Part shown: positions 52,101 through 59,012 of the stretch, piece after piece
Layout of the letters: each line of letters opens with the position of its first letter
How positions within the stretch are numbered: the stretch's first letter is position 1
Source of the DNA: Lacrimispora indolis DSM 755
GTDB taxonomy: Bacteria > Bacillota > Clostridia > Lachnospirales > Lachnospiraceae
Direction of reading: 5' to 3'
Assembly: GCF_000526995.1 (NCBI RefSeq)
Contig: NZ_AZUI01000001.1
Span: 1,178,001-1,242,000, forward strand
Length of the DNA: 64,000 nt
Program-made: the position numbers and the translations under genes
The notes under the pieces: model-generated
Told to the model about the DNA's origin: nothing
What the model saw: only the letters and a program-made list of their open reading frames with translations
Databases searched by the model: none

Positions 52101-55100
52101 TACTGTTTCTCCGCCCCGTTTGTTCCAAAAAGGAGCTTCTTTATTAAGGCAAAGAGCTTAAAGGATGTGCTGTAGTTTTCTGTATGATCCCATTTATCAT
52201 TATTAGCCACGTTTATGGCATCAAAGAACTTGTCATAATTGTAACCAGAAATCATTCTTGCTTCTGCACTGCTATCCGCCTTTATTGATATGGTCTCCAG
52301 CAGGTCAGTATAGCCGTTATTCTGGCTTTCATTTATAAAACCATTGGTATAGCTGTACAAGGAATCGTTGCTTACGATTGAGTCACCGGAATCTTTGTAT
52401 AAAGGAGAGGTAACATGCTGCACTTTTGTGAAAACCTTGTTTACCAGGGCTGGGAATCTCTCCTTTTGCTCAAACACATTCACTTCATTCCCCATCCGGT
52501 CCTGCCAGATTACATTTCCTTCGTTGTCACGGTATAGACGTTCCAGGTTTGATTTTAAATACACCTTAAAGCGGAAGTTATCCATTTTCTTGGCCACCGT
52601 GTCTCTTCCAAGATGCCCTCCAAAGGTCCTGGTAAACCAGTCATCATGGGCTTCTGCATGGAAGTTAATGTTGTCATATGAGCTTTCATCAATGGTTTTT
52701 GTTACTTTAATCTGCTGGCCAATGATGCGTTCCTGCACAAGAATTGGCGTCTCCCTTGTATTTCCGTCCTCAAGCAGATCATGATATCCGTTGCATATCA
52801 GGCGCTGATTCTTTATGAAAGTCTTGTTGGTATCAAAATCTAAGGAAGTAAAGGCCCCGGCTCCTGCTCCTGCTCCGGAAACACGTATTACGTATTCCGC
52901 ATTGGATATGCCGGCCCCAGCCGTATATCCCCACACATTATTAGAACCAATCTTGTTTATATCTCCATTTGTTACAATGGTCTTTCCATTATCAAGTGCG
53001 ATTGTAAAGTTGCCTGATTTGATTCCGGTAAGGTCCATATCCTTTGAGCCAACATGAATGGTATACTGCTTTGCCTCCTGATCATAGAAGTAATAGGTGC
53101 TGCCCTCCCGGTCAGCCACTTCTTCCATGGAGTTAACCTTTGTGATTTTAGAAGAGCTTACATTCTCCTCGTTTACAATGACTTCCTTGTAATTTGGCTT
53201 CCAGACTTTCCTGGTTACGGGAGTATGGCCAACGTAAGTTCCGTTATTTAAGTACCAGTAATCGTAAAGGGTTTCCCCTGCAGCATAACGGAGATACCTC
53301 TCACTGTCTGTCGGGTACATGGTTTTATCCGTTGGGATTCCATCATCGCCCACTTCATAATCAGGCGTAACGTTGATAATGTATTTGCCAGTGTTTGCTA
53401 CTTCTGCGGCATTTAATTCGCTGCCGGTATACTTTCTAATGACATATCTTCCGTAGGTGGTATTGAGTTTCGTTAAGTAAGCAGCCACAACATCACCACT
53501 GGAATTTGTCTGATACAACAAAGTCTTTCCCGGCGTCATGCCGACAACGACCGTTACAATAACTTTTCCGCCACTGTATTCCATCTTTTGAAGTCCGCCA
53601 TAGGTAAATACCTTTTCATTGATGAAATAATTTAAAATCGCCTCTATCACTGACTGATTCGTTGTGACATTCTCAATTTCAAGGACCATTTCCGGCTTGC
53701 CATAAACGGTTTTTCCATTCACAGTCCGCTTCTCATCGTAGACTGGAACATCTACCGTGGAATAATTACCATCTTTCGGAGTCTCCATATGGAGAGCATT
53801 GCGCATCATCTGTTCTAATTCGGCTTTCACATACTTTATGTTACTGTCTGAATTTGTAAAGGTGCCGGCAAATCTTGTTGGGTCACTGGCAATAGCCGTT
53901 CCTTCCGTAGGAAGCTTATCTGCCTCAGTTCCGACAGCTTCATAGGGAACCTTTATGGTTGCAGAAACTCCTGGCTTCTCAATCATGTTTCCATTGATAT
54001 CACGCTTATAAACGGAATCGGATTCTGCTGTCAGATAAAAAGGCGCTTCCTTTGCATCTGCCCAGTTTCCTCCGTCCACTTGCTGGATCACCACCGGATT
54101 TAATGTGACGTTATTTAAGTAGATGCCTGCCCCCTCCGGAATCCCATCAAGGACTACATTATAACCATTGGTGGCATCTTTAGATTTTGTTTCAAGAAGA
54201 ATCAAGTTTTCCTTATTTCCATAAGCAGCATTCCCCTCCGGGAAAGTAACTGCATGATATAGCTGTTTTGTGATCCAGACAGATCCCACAGGAGCCGTTT
54301 TTGAATCAGCGGTATCACCATAGGACTCACGGGTACTCTCTTCTGCATTTGTAACCTCCAGGTTTTTTCCGGTGATGGAAAGTTCGTATCCCTCGGAACG
54401 GGAAAGTTCTTTGACATAATAATTGCCAAGAATCAAAGGTCTCCCGATCCAACTGTCCCCATTCATGGTCTTATTATCTTTATAGATGCGGCCCCTTTCT
54501 TCCTGTGGCTGCGCCTTTTCATATCCTTCTTTTACATATAGGTTTTCTGGATAGCTCTTCCCGGTATATTCAATTTTCCCTATCTTGTAATTGTAGATAC
54601 TATGAGGTCTTTCTGTTACTGTTAAGAAGGAACCATCTCCATTTTTATCTGTGGTTGCCACAGCAACAAGATCATTGGCATCAAATACCACTCCGATACC
54701 GGAGGTCACATTTCCATTGTCATCCCGTTGGGTGTCTGGTCCGTAAATTGGATCAGCCGCAAACAGGCCATATACAGCACCTTCTAAAGTGGCATCACCC
54801 TGGGTATCTCCATAGGAATTATATCTTCCAAACTCCCCGTCCTTTAATTCCATGTCCTTCTTATTGAAATGGACCTGTCCTGGTACACGATGATCGTATA
54901 CTTTAAAGGTATGGGCTGTATTGTTGCTTGGTCCTTTATCCACTTCTGGTTGACTGTCCTCTTCTCCATTTTCGAACCCCTTACTGGAATCTCCGCTAAG
55001 AGTACTGAAACCAAGCATTGTTGTCATAACTGGCTCTTCGTCAGTATCTTCTGCCAAAAGGTTGATTTGTCTGATTCCTCTTTCTTCTTTAGGAAGGGCG

Positions 55101-57325
55101 GCATCGGAGTCTGTGGCCAGGCTATATCTTAACAAACGGTTCATAGAATTCCTTTTGGCCTGCGATGGAGTAGACTCCTCTTCATCATCTAAGAGTTCAT
55201 CCGGGAATTCCTCTTCTTCAGCATCAAACTCCTCATCATATAATTCTTTTTTATCCTTAGCGGTAAGCTTTACGGTAATTTCCTTCTCTTCCACAAAAGC
55301 GGTGGGAAGTCCGATGAACTTAAGAAGTTTGTTTATGATTCTTTCTCCTAGTGGAAGATCATAGGTTTCTTTCAGGATTAAATCTCCGCTTTCCTCAGAG
55401 GATTTCAAGTATGTAGAAGGACTTGCTACCTTATCTCTGTTATCAGCTAATAAAAGATCACTTTCATCTATCTGGCTGGATTCCTCTAATTCAGGAATTT
55501 CCCTGTTAGTCAAACTCCGCATGGCTGATCCAGCAAATCCCTCAATACCTGTATCAGCCGAACTATTCTTCGTCATGTTCCGGACATATCCGGTGACCTT
55601 TATATCTGCATTACTGGAACTTTTCCATTTTTTAGGTTTTTCTGCTTCGGAAGCTGCCGTTGTGATGATCTCAATCGGAACATCATCCGGATGTCCCGGA
55701 TCATGAATGATGTAACCATCTCTTGGCTTGGTTTCCCGGAACGTGTAGTCATATTCAAGGTTGATAAAGGTTTCATATGCAGCGTCCCTGGCAGCTTTAC
55801 AGCCTGATGCTTCAAATGCCTCTTCTTCAGATGGTTCTTCCTCACTGTTACATAACCAGTGATGGAAGGTTCCTCCACTGGCTGCAGCACGGGCTTCGCA
55901 TTCGTCTATGGCCGCTTGCCATTCCTCCATCAATTGTTCATACTCTTCTGCCCCTTCATCAGCTTCGTTGCTTCCTTCTCCTTCCTCACCCTCTCCACTT
56001 TCCGATTCATCAATTTCCGGTTCCGGGGGGAGTGGATGACCATTACAGTAGGCATGACTAAAATCATAAAAACGTGTATCTTTATGAGATATACGTCCAC
56101 TGACATTTGTTATCAGATCATCATCAAACACCAGCCAATCCTGCCAGGTTGTTGGGTCTTCTCTCATGTTATCTTCGATGATTCCGCCGCCAGACTCGTT
56201 ATTACTTAACTGACTATTATCGAAACGCTCTAATACCTGCCAGGTAGAACCCTGCAGCGGATTTCCAGTTTCATAATCCCTCTTTTCCAGTTCAACTTTA
56301 TAATTGGCTTCAAAGGTTTCGTTATGTTTATAGATCTTTAAGGACACCTCTCCACCGCCCTTGGTGGGCGTAGGTGTATTTGGGCTGTATTTTGTAGTGA
56401 GGTAAAATTCGCAATTTATTTCCTCTACATTTCCTTTAGCCCGGTATAACTGCTGGGAACTTGGAACATTACACTGAAAATACTCCAAACGGCCTGTTAC
56501 TTCTAGTACATTAAAAAAGGTAGGATCGTAACTAATCTTCATAACTGCTTCGGTTGGTTTTTGACCAGCCGGAATACTAGGAAAGCTCCAGAAAAGCTTC
56601 TGTCCCTCTGTGTTAATAACCATTCCCGGCGTCACAACGTCAATGGTGCAATACTTCTTAAAGGTTTCCCAATCGGTAAGTCCAGTTAACTCATACAGCT
56701 TTGTCGTATCTATTTCTCCGGGTCCGCTTCTTAGTTCGTTGATGTACATGGCCTTGTTAGCGGTATTATATTTACTAATCAACTTAAGGATATCTTTTGG
56801 GCTTTTACAGCCTTCTGGAATGTTTGCTAATGACATAAAACCATCATTGGCCAGGTTTTCTATCCATTCTGATCCGCCATTACTTTTTCCTTTAGTCCAA
56901 GCGACATCTCTTGCAGTATCTCTATCAATCCTGCCAAACTGAGTAGTAAGAGAGGTCTTTCCATCATAACTCCCAAATGCACCGATATAAGCCCAGAACA
57001 TTCTTTTCTGTTCAATGCTTCCTTGATTGTAATCAATATCCATGTTAACTTTGGAATAGTCATAATTGCTATGGGCTGAAGCTCCTTGGTTCATGCACAA
57101 GAACCACTTATTTCCATCGTCACCAGGCGCTTTACCCATCAAATATGGGTGCCCAGCCTGTCCGGAACTAACAAATACCAAGCCGAATCCCCAAGAATTA
57201 AAGACACCTGGAGGAAGATAGGTAAATATAGGTGTCAATAATAAGACTGTCGCAAGCAACGCAGCAATTTTCTGTTTTAATTTTATGCGGCTTATAATGT
57301 TCTTCCAATTTTTATATTTAAACAT
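43175..57325 (-). CDS. Giant LPXTG surface adhesin with Cna-B/SpaA-type repeats (4716 residues)
   Basis: Cell-wall protein in one open frame of 14,151 bases. A long signal peptide (about 1-50; LKQKIAALLATVLLLTPIFT) precedes an N-terminal domain with WFLCMNQGASAH, reminiscent of thioester domains. An acidic stretch follows near 430-470, then many beta-sandwich repeats of SpaA/Cna-B type, recognisable by openings such as KLRIEKLDSETGE (near 2129), KLEIKKKASDTGQG (near 3359), IQFKKTNFNNG (near 3460) and closings such as EVKAPSGYA. A DUF11-like domain lies near 3700, a GSITIINKLTGTG domain near 3815, and a tandem of short repeats (DGYAYA, YSLHEVKAP-type) from about 3975 to 4630. The end is SRLPKTG (LPKTG at 4677), a hydrophobic helix and RRRDKKDEKRA, a standard sortase signal. 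Isopeptide bonds are likely. No sortase gene is in the window. Confidence 0.95.
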   Translation of the reverse strand: MFKYKNWKNIISRIKLKQKIAALLATVLLLTPIFTYLPPGVFNSWGFGLVFVSSGQAGHPYLMGKAPGDDGNKWFLCMNQGASAHSNYDYSKVNMDIDYNQGSIEQKRMFWAYIGAFGSYDGKTSLTTQFGRIDRDTARDVAWTKGKSNGGSEWIENLANDGFMSLANIPEGCKSPKDILKLISKYNTANKAMYINELRSGPGEIDTTKLYELTGLTDWETFKKYCTIDVVTPGMVINTEGQKLFWSFPSIPAGQKPTEAVMKISYDPTFFNVLEVTGRLEYFQCNVPSSQQLYRAKGNVEEINCEFYLTTKYSPNTPTPTKGGGEVSLKIYKHNETFEANYKVELEKRDYETGNPLQGSTWQVLERFDNSQLSNNESGGGIIEDNMREDPTTWQDWLVFDDDLITNVSGRISHKDTRFYDFSHAYCNGHPLPPEPEIDESESGEGEEGEGSNEADEGAEEYEQLMEEWQAAIDECEARAAASGGTFHHWLCNSEEEPSEEEAFEASGCKAARDAAYETFINLEYDYTFRETKPRDGYIIHDPGHPDDVPIEIITTAASEAEKPKKWKSSSNADIKVTGYVRNMTKNSSADTGIEGFAGSAMRSLTNREIPELEESSQIDESDLLLADNRDKVASPSTYLKSSEESGDLILKETYDLPLGERIINKLLKFIGLPTAFVEEKEITVKLTAKDKKELYDEEFDAEEEEFPDELLDDEEESTPSQAKRNSMNRLLRYSLATDSDAALPKEERGIRQINLLAEDTDEEPVMTTMLGFSTLSGDSSKGFENGEEDSQPEVDKGPSNNTAHTFKVYDHRVPGQVHFNKKDMELKDGEFGRYNSYGDTQGDATLEGAVYGLFAADPIYGPDTQRDDNGNVTSGIGVVFDANDLVAVATTDKNGDGSFLTVTERPHSIYNYKIGKIEYTGKSYPENLYVKEGYEKAQPQEERGRIYKDNKTMNGDSWIGRPLILGNYYVKELSRSEGYELSITGKNLEVTNAEESTRESYGDTADSKTAPVGSVWITKQLYHAVTFPEGNAAYGNKENLILLETKSKDATNGYNVVLDGIPEGAGIYLNNVTLNPVVIQQVDGGNWADAKEAPFYLTAESDSVYKRDINGNMIEKPGVSATIKVPYEAVGTEADKLPTEGTAIASDPTRFAGTFTNSDSNIKYVKAELEQMMRNALHMETPKDGNYSTVDVPVYDEKRTVNGKTVYGKPEMVLEIENVTTNQSVIEAILNYFINEKVFTYGGLQKMEYSGGKVIVTVVVGMTPGKTLLYQTNSSGDVVAAYLTKLNTTYGRYVIRKYTGSELNAAEVANTGKYIINVTPDYEVGDDGIPTDKTMYPTDSERYLRYAAGETLYDYWYLNNGTYVGHTPVTRKVWKPNYKEVIVNEENVSSSKITKVNSMEEVADREGSTYYFYDQEAKQYTIHVGSKDMDLTGIKSGNFTIALDNGKTIVTNGDINKIGSNNVWGYTAGAGISNAEYVIRVSGAGAGAGAFTSLDFDTNKTFIKNQRLICNGYHDLLEDGNTRETPILVQERIIGQQIKVTKTIDESSYDNINFHAEAHDDWFTRTFGGHLGRDTVAKKMDNFRFKVYLKSNLERLYRDNEGNVIWQDRMGNEVNVFEQKERFPALVNKVFTKVQHVTSPLYKDSGDSIVSNDSLYSYTNGFINESQNNGYTDLLETISIKADSSAEARMISGYNYDKFFDAINVANNDKWDHTENYSTSFKLFALIKKLLFGTNGAEKQYPSVHNNPDIKNHINTSDIAANNALRSDNVRQFAITWYLDDEAAKLVKKNQAGETESATGGNAYSDEVYDKALSEAVRKAGNYLKPFFAYDLDRIYSIDWDSAQDGGSDQDLTTLSADTLFGAVSGSSDGYYFAASKYLPYGTYVVAEQQPKFSNLGDFKNKHYQIDKPREVSLPSVYANYDGSQATPEVTNNYYNYFAGITQPEMESKYKIRFNEEAIHVIKGRNADGDFEVYKYGMDIDNIKNGVTGTGPGDYFALSQSAFKPYQNYYNEQDNRTNENVPYYLSEGLSGREAVSKYYRYSSVAENKGTANNVPFPTESAGIEYKDNVTAMQGVQVAYDGKYAPMLVPWTTVAPDNAVTEVEDSALSANGESSYKGFGYTKFYNTFFKTKLRIEKLDSETGENLLHDGALFTLYAASREDGEYTDGLVKFYETDTRIEGSKEFLEAMGTRNIALEGNVWKGTVPAGTPVCKESEQVILTDQEGRRTGRFEAFTTTRDGLQAKEEDLTETSYQDQNTGYLITPQPLGAGTYVLCEVRPPTGYVRTKPVAIEIYSDRTTYYLDGNRDNRVAAAIYEDKTGEGPEEITNTARIYIGNTPVRLEVSKIKDTENTVTYKTNTRLEGTELELKQKYGTENLEFAYKNGTYLGYAWYKGTLEYLESRKTSGENAEPVYVDGVFAGYGLISRPLDTADDNTRYVAGAQMALYDAIEIKENGDSGDYGYDGVKVTRDRNNNVQSIQVLKGYAGTSIEFIREEDEEGSINGDPGEGTWTYRTIERGDTDILFYSLGELKVTETRTDGKLYGYDRNGNRVQIKNQESIYVLKSGQPVFELTGGDLTAVKYSAADKCFTLSHGTILYHLDSNGNRDAYVNPTTGMAYAKEGQKLLVWPVKVSKTKTGAAIAREKIKTWRIASINADTDQEYFTGTYDGKRLNKSMNPVLNGHGLPEYYQRSAETYKKGNPVYDIDGDYVRYKYDDLLSAYNNAAYKINNRTGMEDIGEEEDTTDDKKLYHRQGEAWIMENTWITGEKYPNDPFKKEMTVGQADMIKRVIPGTYILEEVKAPSGYAKGFPEGITVTETREVQKTGMEDEKIKVEIVKTDAPGQYRINVISDSAGHAVSDYDQGSGSQENLTVTEPKGAYGYGQVSGAHLVLFKANRIYTTDSVTYPKGYYLIKAESKPAEWTVENSVDNAPVRIVADWITDGTPKYFEGIPAGDYILEEAEVGGGYVRSSIELTVKATGEVQTINLKNDHTKLEVYKYYVDSTGKKRQLPNSHAAGLALYEAKTDGNGTIVMDEGKPVFDKNKKITEWMTDDLTEYTEKFEKSTGFIDRIKDLLGLSENQSSFITDFEAAYQEYGESLTSLTWYTKDGERAAGRSESLQTGKGEGAVQIWITDAGKTIRITIYRNVKNGSLDSDGKLPLNFEYQFNYKEENGVKSYDTLEGVHRIDYLPLNAEKDGKKVGNYVLVEEKTPEGFETADPKAVVLEESGSVQRISLENKEKYINVLKVVTDGTNEYAVEGAELALYRADEAGYFVEDESHLVETWLSGSDGRYTENDRFNGDILKGLSVGDLKPHRIDKTPYGTYYIAELNPPAYMQKIEPVKILVGEEKIPVYRVVNTPTVGKLEIKKKASDTGQGLENARFKVTNKDTGDVWYMTTSADGTAEITGLPVGLVQTDGTIRPYTYAIEEISPPDYYQISEGMKKFQFDGKESGREILYTCEIENQPTKIQFKKTNFNNGMAVEGAEIAVYHAVAVNGEYQKDGVAIETLVSGPDGFTLTKKLSANWVYIMEELKAPPGFALSKPVIFTLNKTGTGIRHVSNSFSVLKLAGENDHIEALTVTGRVPVKVYTVLKDLDMGTELPPLIGSGNSQAITAEDGVIDGHLYEINEYTRYSDGRTEKSFKETKRIYFDEAGSCTLSSRTYLEARQELTNAEGNVLANWTVNEDNHNYTIKNPVTREVSIAKVTGSVGVGQSAVKTGSVIKYTVSYTNPYNYPTDIQVKAVLTDGLEYLRSTDYGAEQKGIVTWNLTEITAHESGTVDVVAVVNGEEGTQTKAYFETKIEAVIKQTTLTNPVVPAGSITIINKLTGTGKDQADEFTLHVRLIDAAGKTLTGYQAYSGSSEGRIKGEGNITITGDGFLIFAGLPYGTSYEIIQQPKDGYDSTSYTGQTEEGTITGEVSKNPQSAVFINNRNNETIREILTAGGNYQLTETTTYSDGNSLTSGIYRFQLNADGMVDNVDMEDRPIHLYFSKVDAETGEELAGGKYSLIDEETGTVIYEFTKEKGEKMVIPAELIIPGKKYSVKEDISPEGYFYENKICFTAEESGIPETIIMQDKKTEVEIIKMDEETGELLTGGRFSIREKETGTVIETLIPEGKPYLLKGILTAGAVYELVEEEPPAGFALSQSIDFTVPKEPESITITMKDRKTEVVIKKLAGNMGKGTPSEAEKPLEGSVLQILNEDKTPTKALHDRNGLKAGEDLIFTTKSQFENLKGQLEAGKSYWLHEVRPADGYAYAEDIPFVVSLYGDTDVIVMIDEPTHVILSKKAITGNEEFPGNYMSIKDKDGNVMDEWVSKEQPHELIAKLKAGERYWLYEIHPADGYAYAESVPFTVSKNGTVDIVEMKNEATVVRLKKVDSSGQLLKGAVLQILDQQKNMVISDFVTTGETIDITGRLTAGKTYYLHEVKAPSGYLLSSDVPFTVPKESKVLEVTMTDPKRQSPGSDKMHLYKADAATGKGLEGVEFSIYRSDGSLCLTVRTEKDGYARFHIPADGTYTYKETKAASGYLATDHIYYFTIKNGEISEISTTSVVNYPSPEVLIQKADAETWEELAGAELEIRNEAGKPVLTGITDANGQLLFRPQHAGKYTVHELKAPEGHIKTDTYLTIYVTDDGTVRGELVMYNLRLHGKKKGIITAAYQSGLSGLGIINHKGKGFWGWLSRLPKTGDIYLGGGLFIGIGLIGIAAVIAFTRRRDKKDEKRA

Positions 57326-57369
57326 TTATTCTCCTTATTTTTCATTTTCTCCAAATGTTTTGAGCAAAG

Positions 57370-57406
57370 AAAAAAGCTACCGATTATGATTAACCGATAG
57401 CTTTTC
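57370..57406 (-). terminator. Terminator directly before the giant adhesin gene
   Basis: Minus strand AAAAGCTATCG and CGGTAGCTTTT form a stem (one G-T pair) with a 12-base loop and a following T-run. It ends the transglutaminase-like gene and lies only 45 bases before the adhesin ATG, too close to leave room for a separate promoter. Confidence 0.82.
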
Positions 57407-57424
57407 GTTAAAATATAAAAATAT

Positions 57425-58477
57425 TTAATTAAATTTTATAAATGGAGCTTGTTCTCCCTGAATAATTCCATATGATATATTGGGGAACTTTCCTTCCACA
57501 CTTATGGGAATCTCATAGCCAGTTCCTTGACAGTATTCTCCAAGTTGCTGATAATTTCCAAGTATATTTTTTTTATACACATCGGCTACTGTAAAATAAT
57601 TATTTTTTATTGTTGGCTCATAAGCTAACCACACACCATCCACCAAAAACACAGGAAAAATATGATTTCCTGAACTAAGTCCACTTACAGGCAATCCAAC
57701 ACATGCTGATAGTAAATAAGCTGCATCAGTATATCCATCGCAATTTGCTTTTCCATCTATCAAGCAGCTATAAGAATACTGAGTTCCTTCTTGGGACAAG
57801 TAGTCCGCCTGTGCGATTCTCTTAGCAATCCGTACTGCTTTTTCATAATCAGTTGCATTTCTCCAATCAAAACTATTTAAAAAGTTCCGAATTTCTGCAG
57901 CTAGGCTCTCTACTTCTTCCGATGTGTGACCTTCCAAGCCTGTAGCTGGATATCCCGTTAATTTCGCAATAGCAGCCAATTCCCTTCCTGCAAAATAATT
58001 GAGAGAAAGAGGATCTCTATTTTGGGTGGCAAGATCCAAAGCATACTGCAAATGATTATTGGACTCATAGAAAAAGTTATTCGGATCACTTTTCCAAGCA
58101 GTAGTACCAGTAACCGGGCTGGTCACAAACCATGGTTCCATATAGCCTTTTAAGGGATACTGTGGATCATAGCTCCCTGTACTAGCCTTTGTTGATGCAT
58201 TGGCATTTTTTGTCTGTTCTATTCCATTTTCAACCCATACCCCATCTGCATTCACCGTGTAGCCATCCGGGGTGGTTGTATTAGTGAGCATATTGCCATT
58301 CTGGTCAAAATAATAGGACTTCCCATCAATCCATTGCCAGTTAGCTGCGTAGCTGCCATTGTCATTCCGGTATTTCCAGTTGCTTCCATCCTGGATCCAC
58401 TGGCCGGCAAATGAAGTTGTTGCTGATCCAATTATAAAAATAGCTGTCATCACAGCCGTCAATAACTTCTTTTTCAT
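57425..58477 (-). CDS. Secreted protein with wall-binding repeats and transglutaminase-like domain
   Basis: 350 residues. Signal peptide to about residue 25 (LLTAVMTAIFIIGSATTSFA), then two or three choline-binding-type repeats (GQWIQDGSNWKYRNDNG, GKSYYFDQNGNML), a Ser/Thr-rich linker, and from about 150 a papain-like transglutaminase core: candidate catalytic Cys in ANCDGYTDAAYLL near 242 and His in SSGNHIFPVFLVDGVWLAYE near 273. Such domains act as peptidases or cross-linkers in the envelope. RBS GGGAGG precedes ATG. Neighbour of the adhesin, possibly a processing or cross-linking partner (inference). A -10 TATAAT (58501-58506, minus) without a good -35 is visible. Confidence 0.85.
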   Translation of the reverse strand: MKKKLLTAVMTAIFIIGSATTSFAGQWIQDGSNWKYRNDNGSYAANWQWIDGKSYYFDQNGNMLTNTTTPDGYTVNADGVWVENGIEQTKNANASTKASTGSYDPQYPLKGYMEPWFVTSPVTGTTAWKSDPNNFFYESNNHLQYALDLATQNRDPLSLNYFAGRELAAIAKLTGYPATGLEGHTSEEVESLAAEIRNFLNSFDWRNATDYEKAVRIAKRIAQADYLSQEGTQYSYSCLIDGKANCDGYTDAAYLLSACVGLPVSGLSSGNHIFPVFLVDGVWLAYEPTIKNNYFTVADVYKKNILGNYQQLGEYCQGTGYEIPISVEGKFPNISYGIIQGEQAPFIKFN

Positions 58478-58518
58478 ACTTAAATCCTCCCTTAAAGTCT
58501 ATTATATAAATCTCCGAT

Positions 58519-58547
58519 TTGACAACATCATAAATTCGTGCTATTCT
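58519..58547 (+). promoter_or_regulatory. Promoter of the candidate antisense antitoxin RNA
   Basis: TTGACA (58519-58524), 17-base spacer, TATTCT (58542-58547) on the plus strand, pointing toward the 3' end of the micro-toxin gene. No coding gene follows. Confidence 0.7.
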
Positions 58548-58553
58548 AAAGGT

Positions 58554-58652
58554 ACAAAGGGTAGCCAACTCCACAGAGTGGCTTCCAAATTATTGATTAA
58601 TCATTTAAAAATAATCACCAATGCTTTGGTCGGCTGGGTGATTATTTTTTTG
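58554..58652 (+). ncRNA. Candidate antitoxin RNA (type I system, RatA-like layout)
   Basis: From the promoter at 58519 a transcript of about 100 bases would begin near 58554 and end after the hairpin AAAAATAATCACC/GGTGATTATTTTT (58607-58649) with its T-run. It contains a 5' hairpin (AGCCAACTC-CACA-GAGTGGCT, one bulged A). The last ~50 bases are antisense to the end of the toxin mRNA, including its stop codon. There is no open frame of note. Boundaries are inferred. Confidence 0.6.
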
Positions 58653-58743
58653 TACCTTTGTCATTGCGTTTCACGTATGTAAGTATTGCAACGATTAACA
58701 CTGCAACATTTATGATTACCATAAATTCCTCATAAGTGTTCAC
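58642..58743 (-). CDS. Holin-like micro-toxin, type I toxin-antitoxin
   Basis: 33 residues from GTG at 58743: MNTYEEFMVIINVAVLIVAI followed by LTYVKRNDKGTKK. One hydrophobic helix with a short acidic head and basic tail matches the putative holin-like toxin family (TxpA/BsrG-like peptides) that damages the membrane when over-made. RBS AAAGGAGGTG is very strong, as usual for such toxins. The mRNA shares its 3' hairpin with a convergent candidate RNA. Too short for ordinary gene callers. Confidence 0.75.
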   Translation of the reverse strand: MNTYEEFMVIINVAVLIVAILTYVKRNDKGTKK

Positions 58744-58788
58744 AATCACCACCTCCTTTCGGAGATGGAAACCACCCGGCAGATTGAC

Positions 58789-58827
58789 TACCATGATAAT
58801 AATACCATATCATGGTAATCTTTACAA
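58789..58827 (-). promoter_or_regulatory. Toxin promoter inside a palindrome
   Basis: Minus strand TTGTAA (58822-58827), 17-base spacer, TATTAT (58799-58804). The arms TACCATGAT (58789-58797) and ATCATGGTA (58809-58817) form a perfect 9-base inverted repeat that brackets the -10, so a DNA-binding repressor or a cruciform could control it. Confidence 0.68.
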
Positions 58828-58874
58828 TTTTTACTTATAACTCTATTCCTCTCTCCTTGGTACAAAATGTTTCT

Positions 58875-59012
58875 TCATAACAAGGCCAGGATTTCTAAGC
58901 GAATTTCTCTCCCTGAAAGCAGGCTTTTATAGAAATTTTCAAGATATTGGCTTATTTCAGTGATTCCATTCCTATATTCAACAAAGTTTGCTCTCACGAG
59001 TGCATTTCGAAA
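58875..59012 (-). pseudogene. Fic-family protein C-terminal fragment
   Basis: An open fragment FRNALVRANFVEYRNGITEI followed by SQYLENFYKSLLSGREIRLE and ILALL ends at TGA 58875. The RNALVRAN and L-x-x-F-Y/L-x-x-L-L-x-G pattern resembles the C-terminus of Fic-domain AMP-transferases. The catalytic HPFxxGNGR motif is absent and upstream frames are interrupted, so this is a remnant. Confidence 0.45.
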
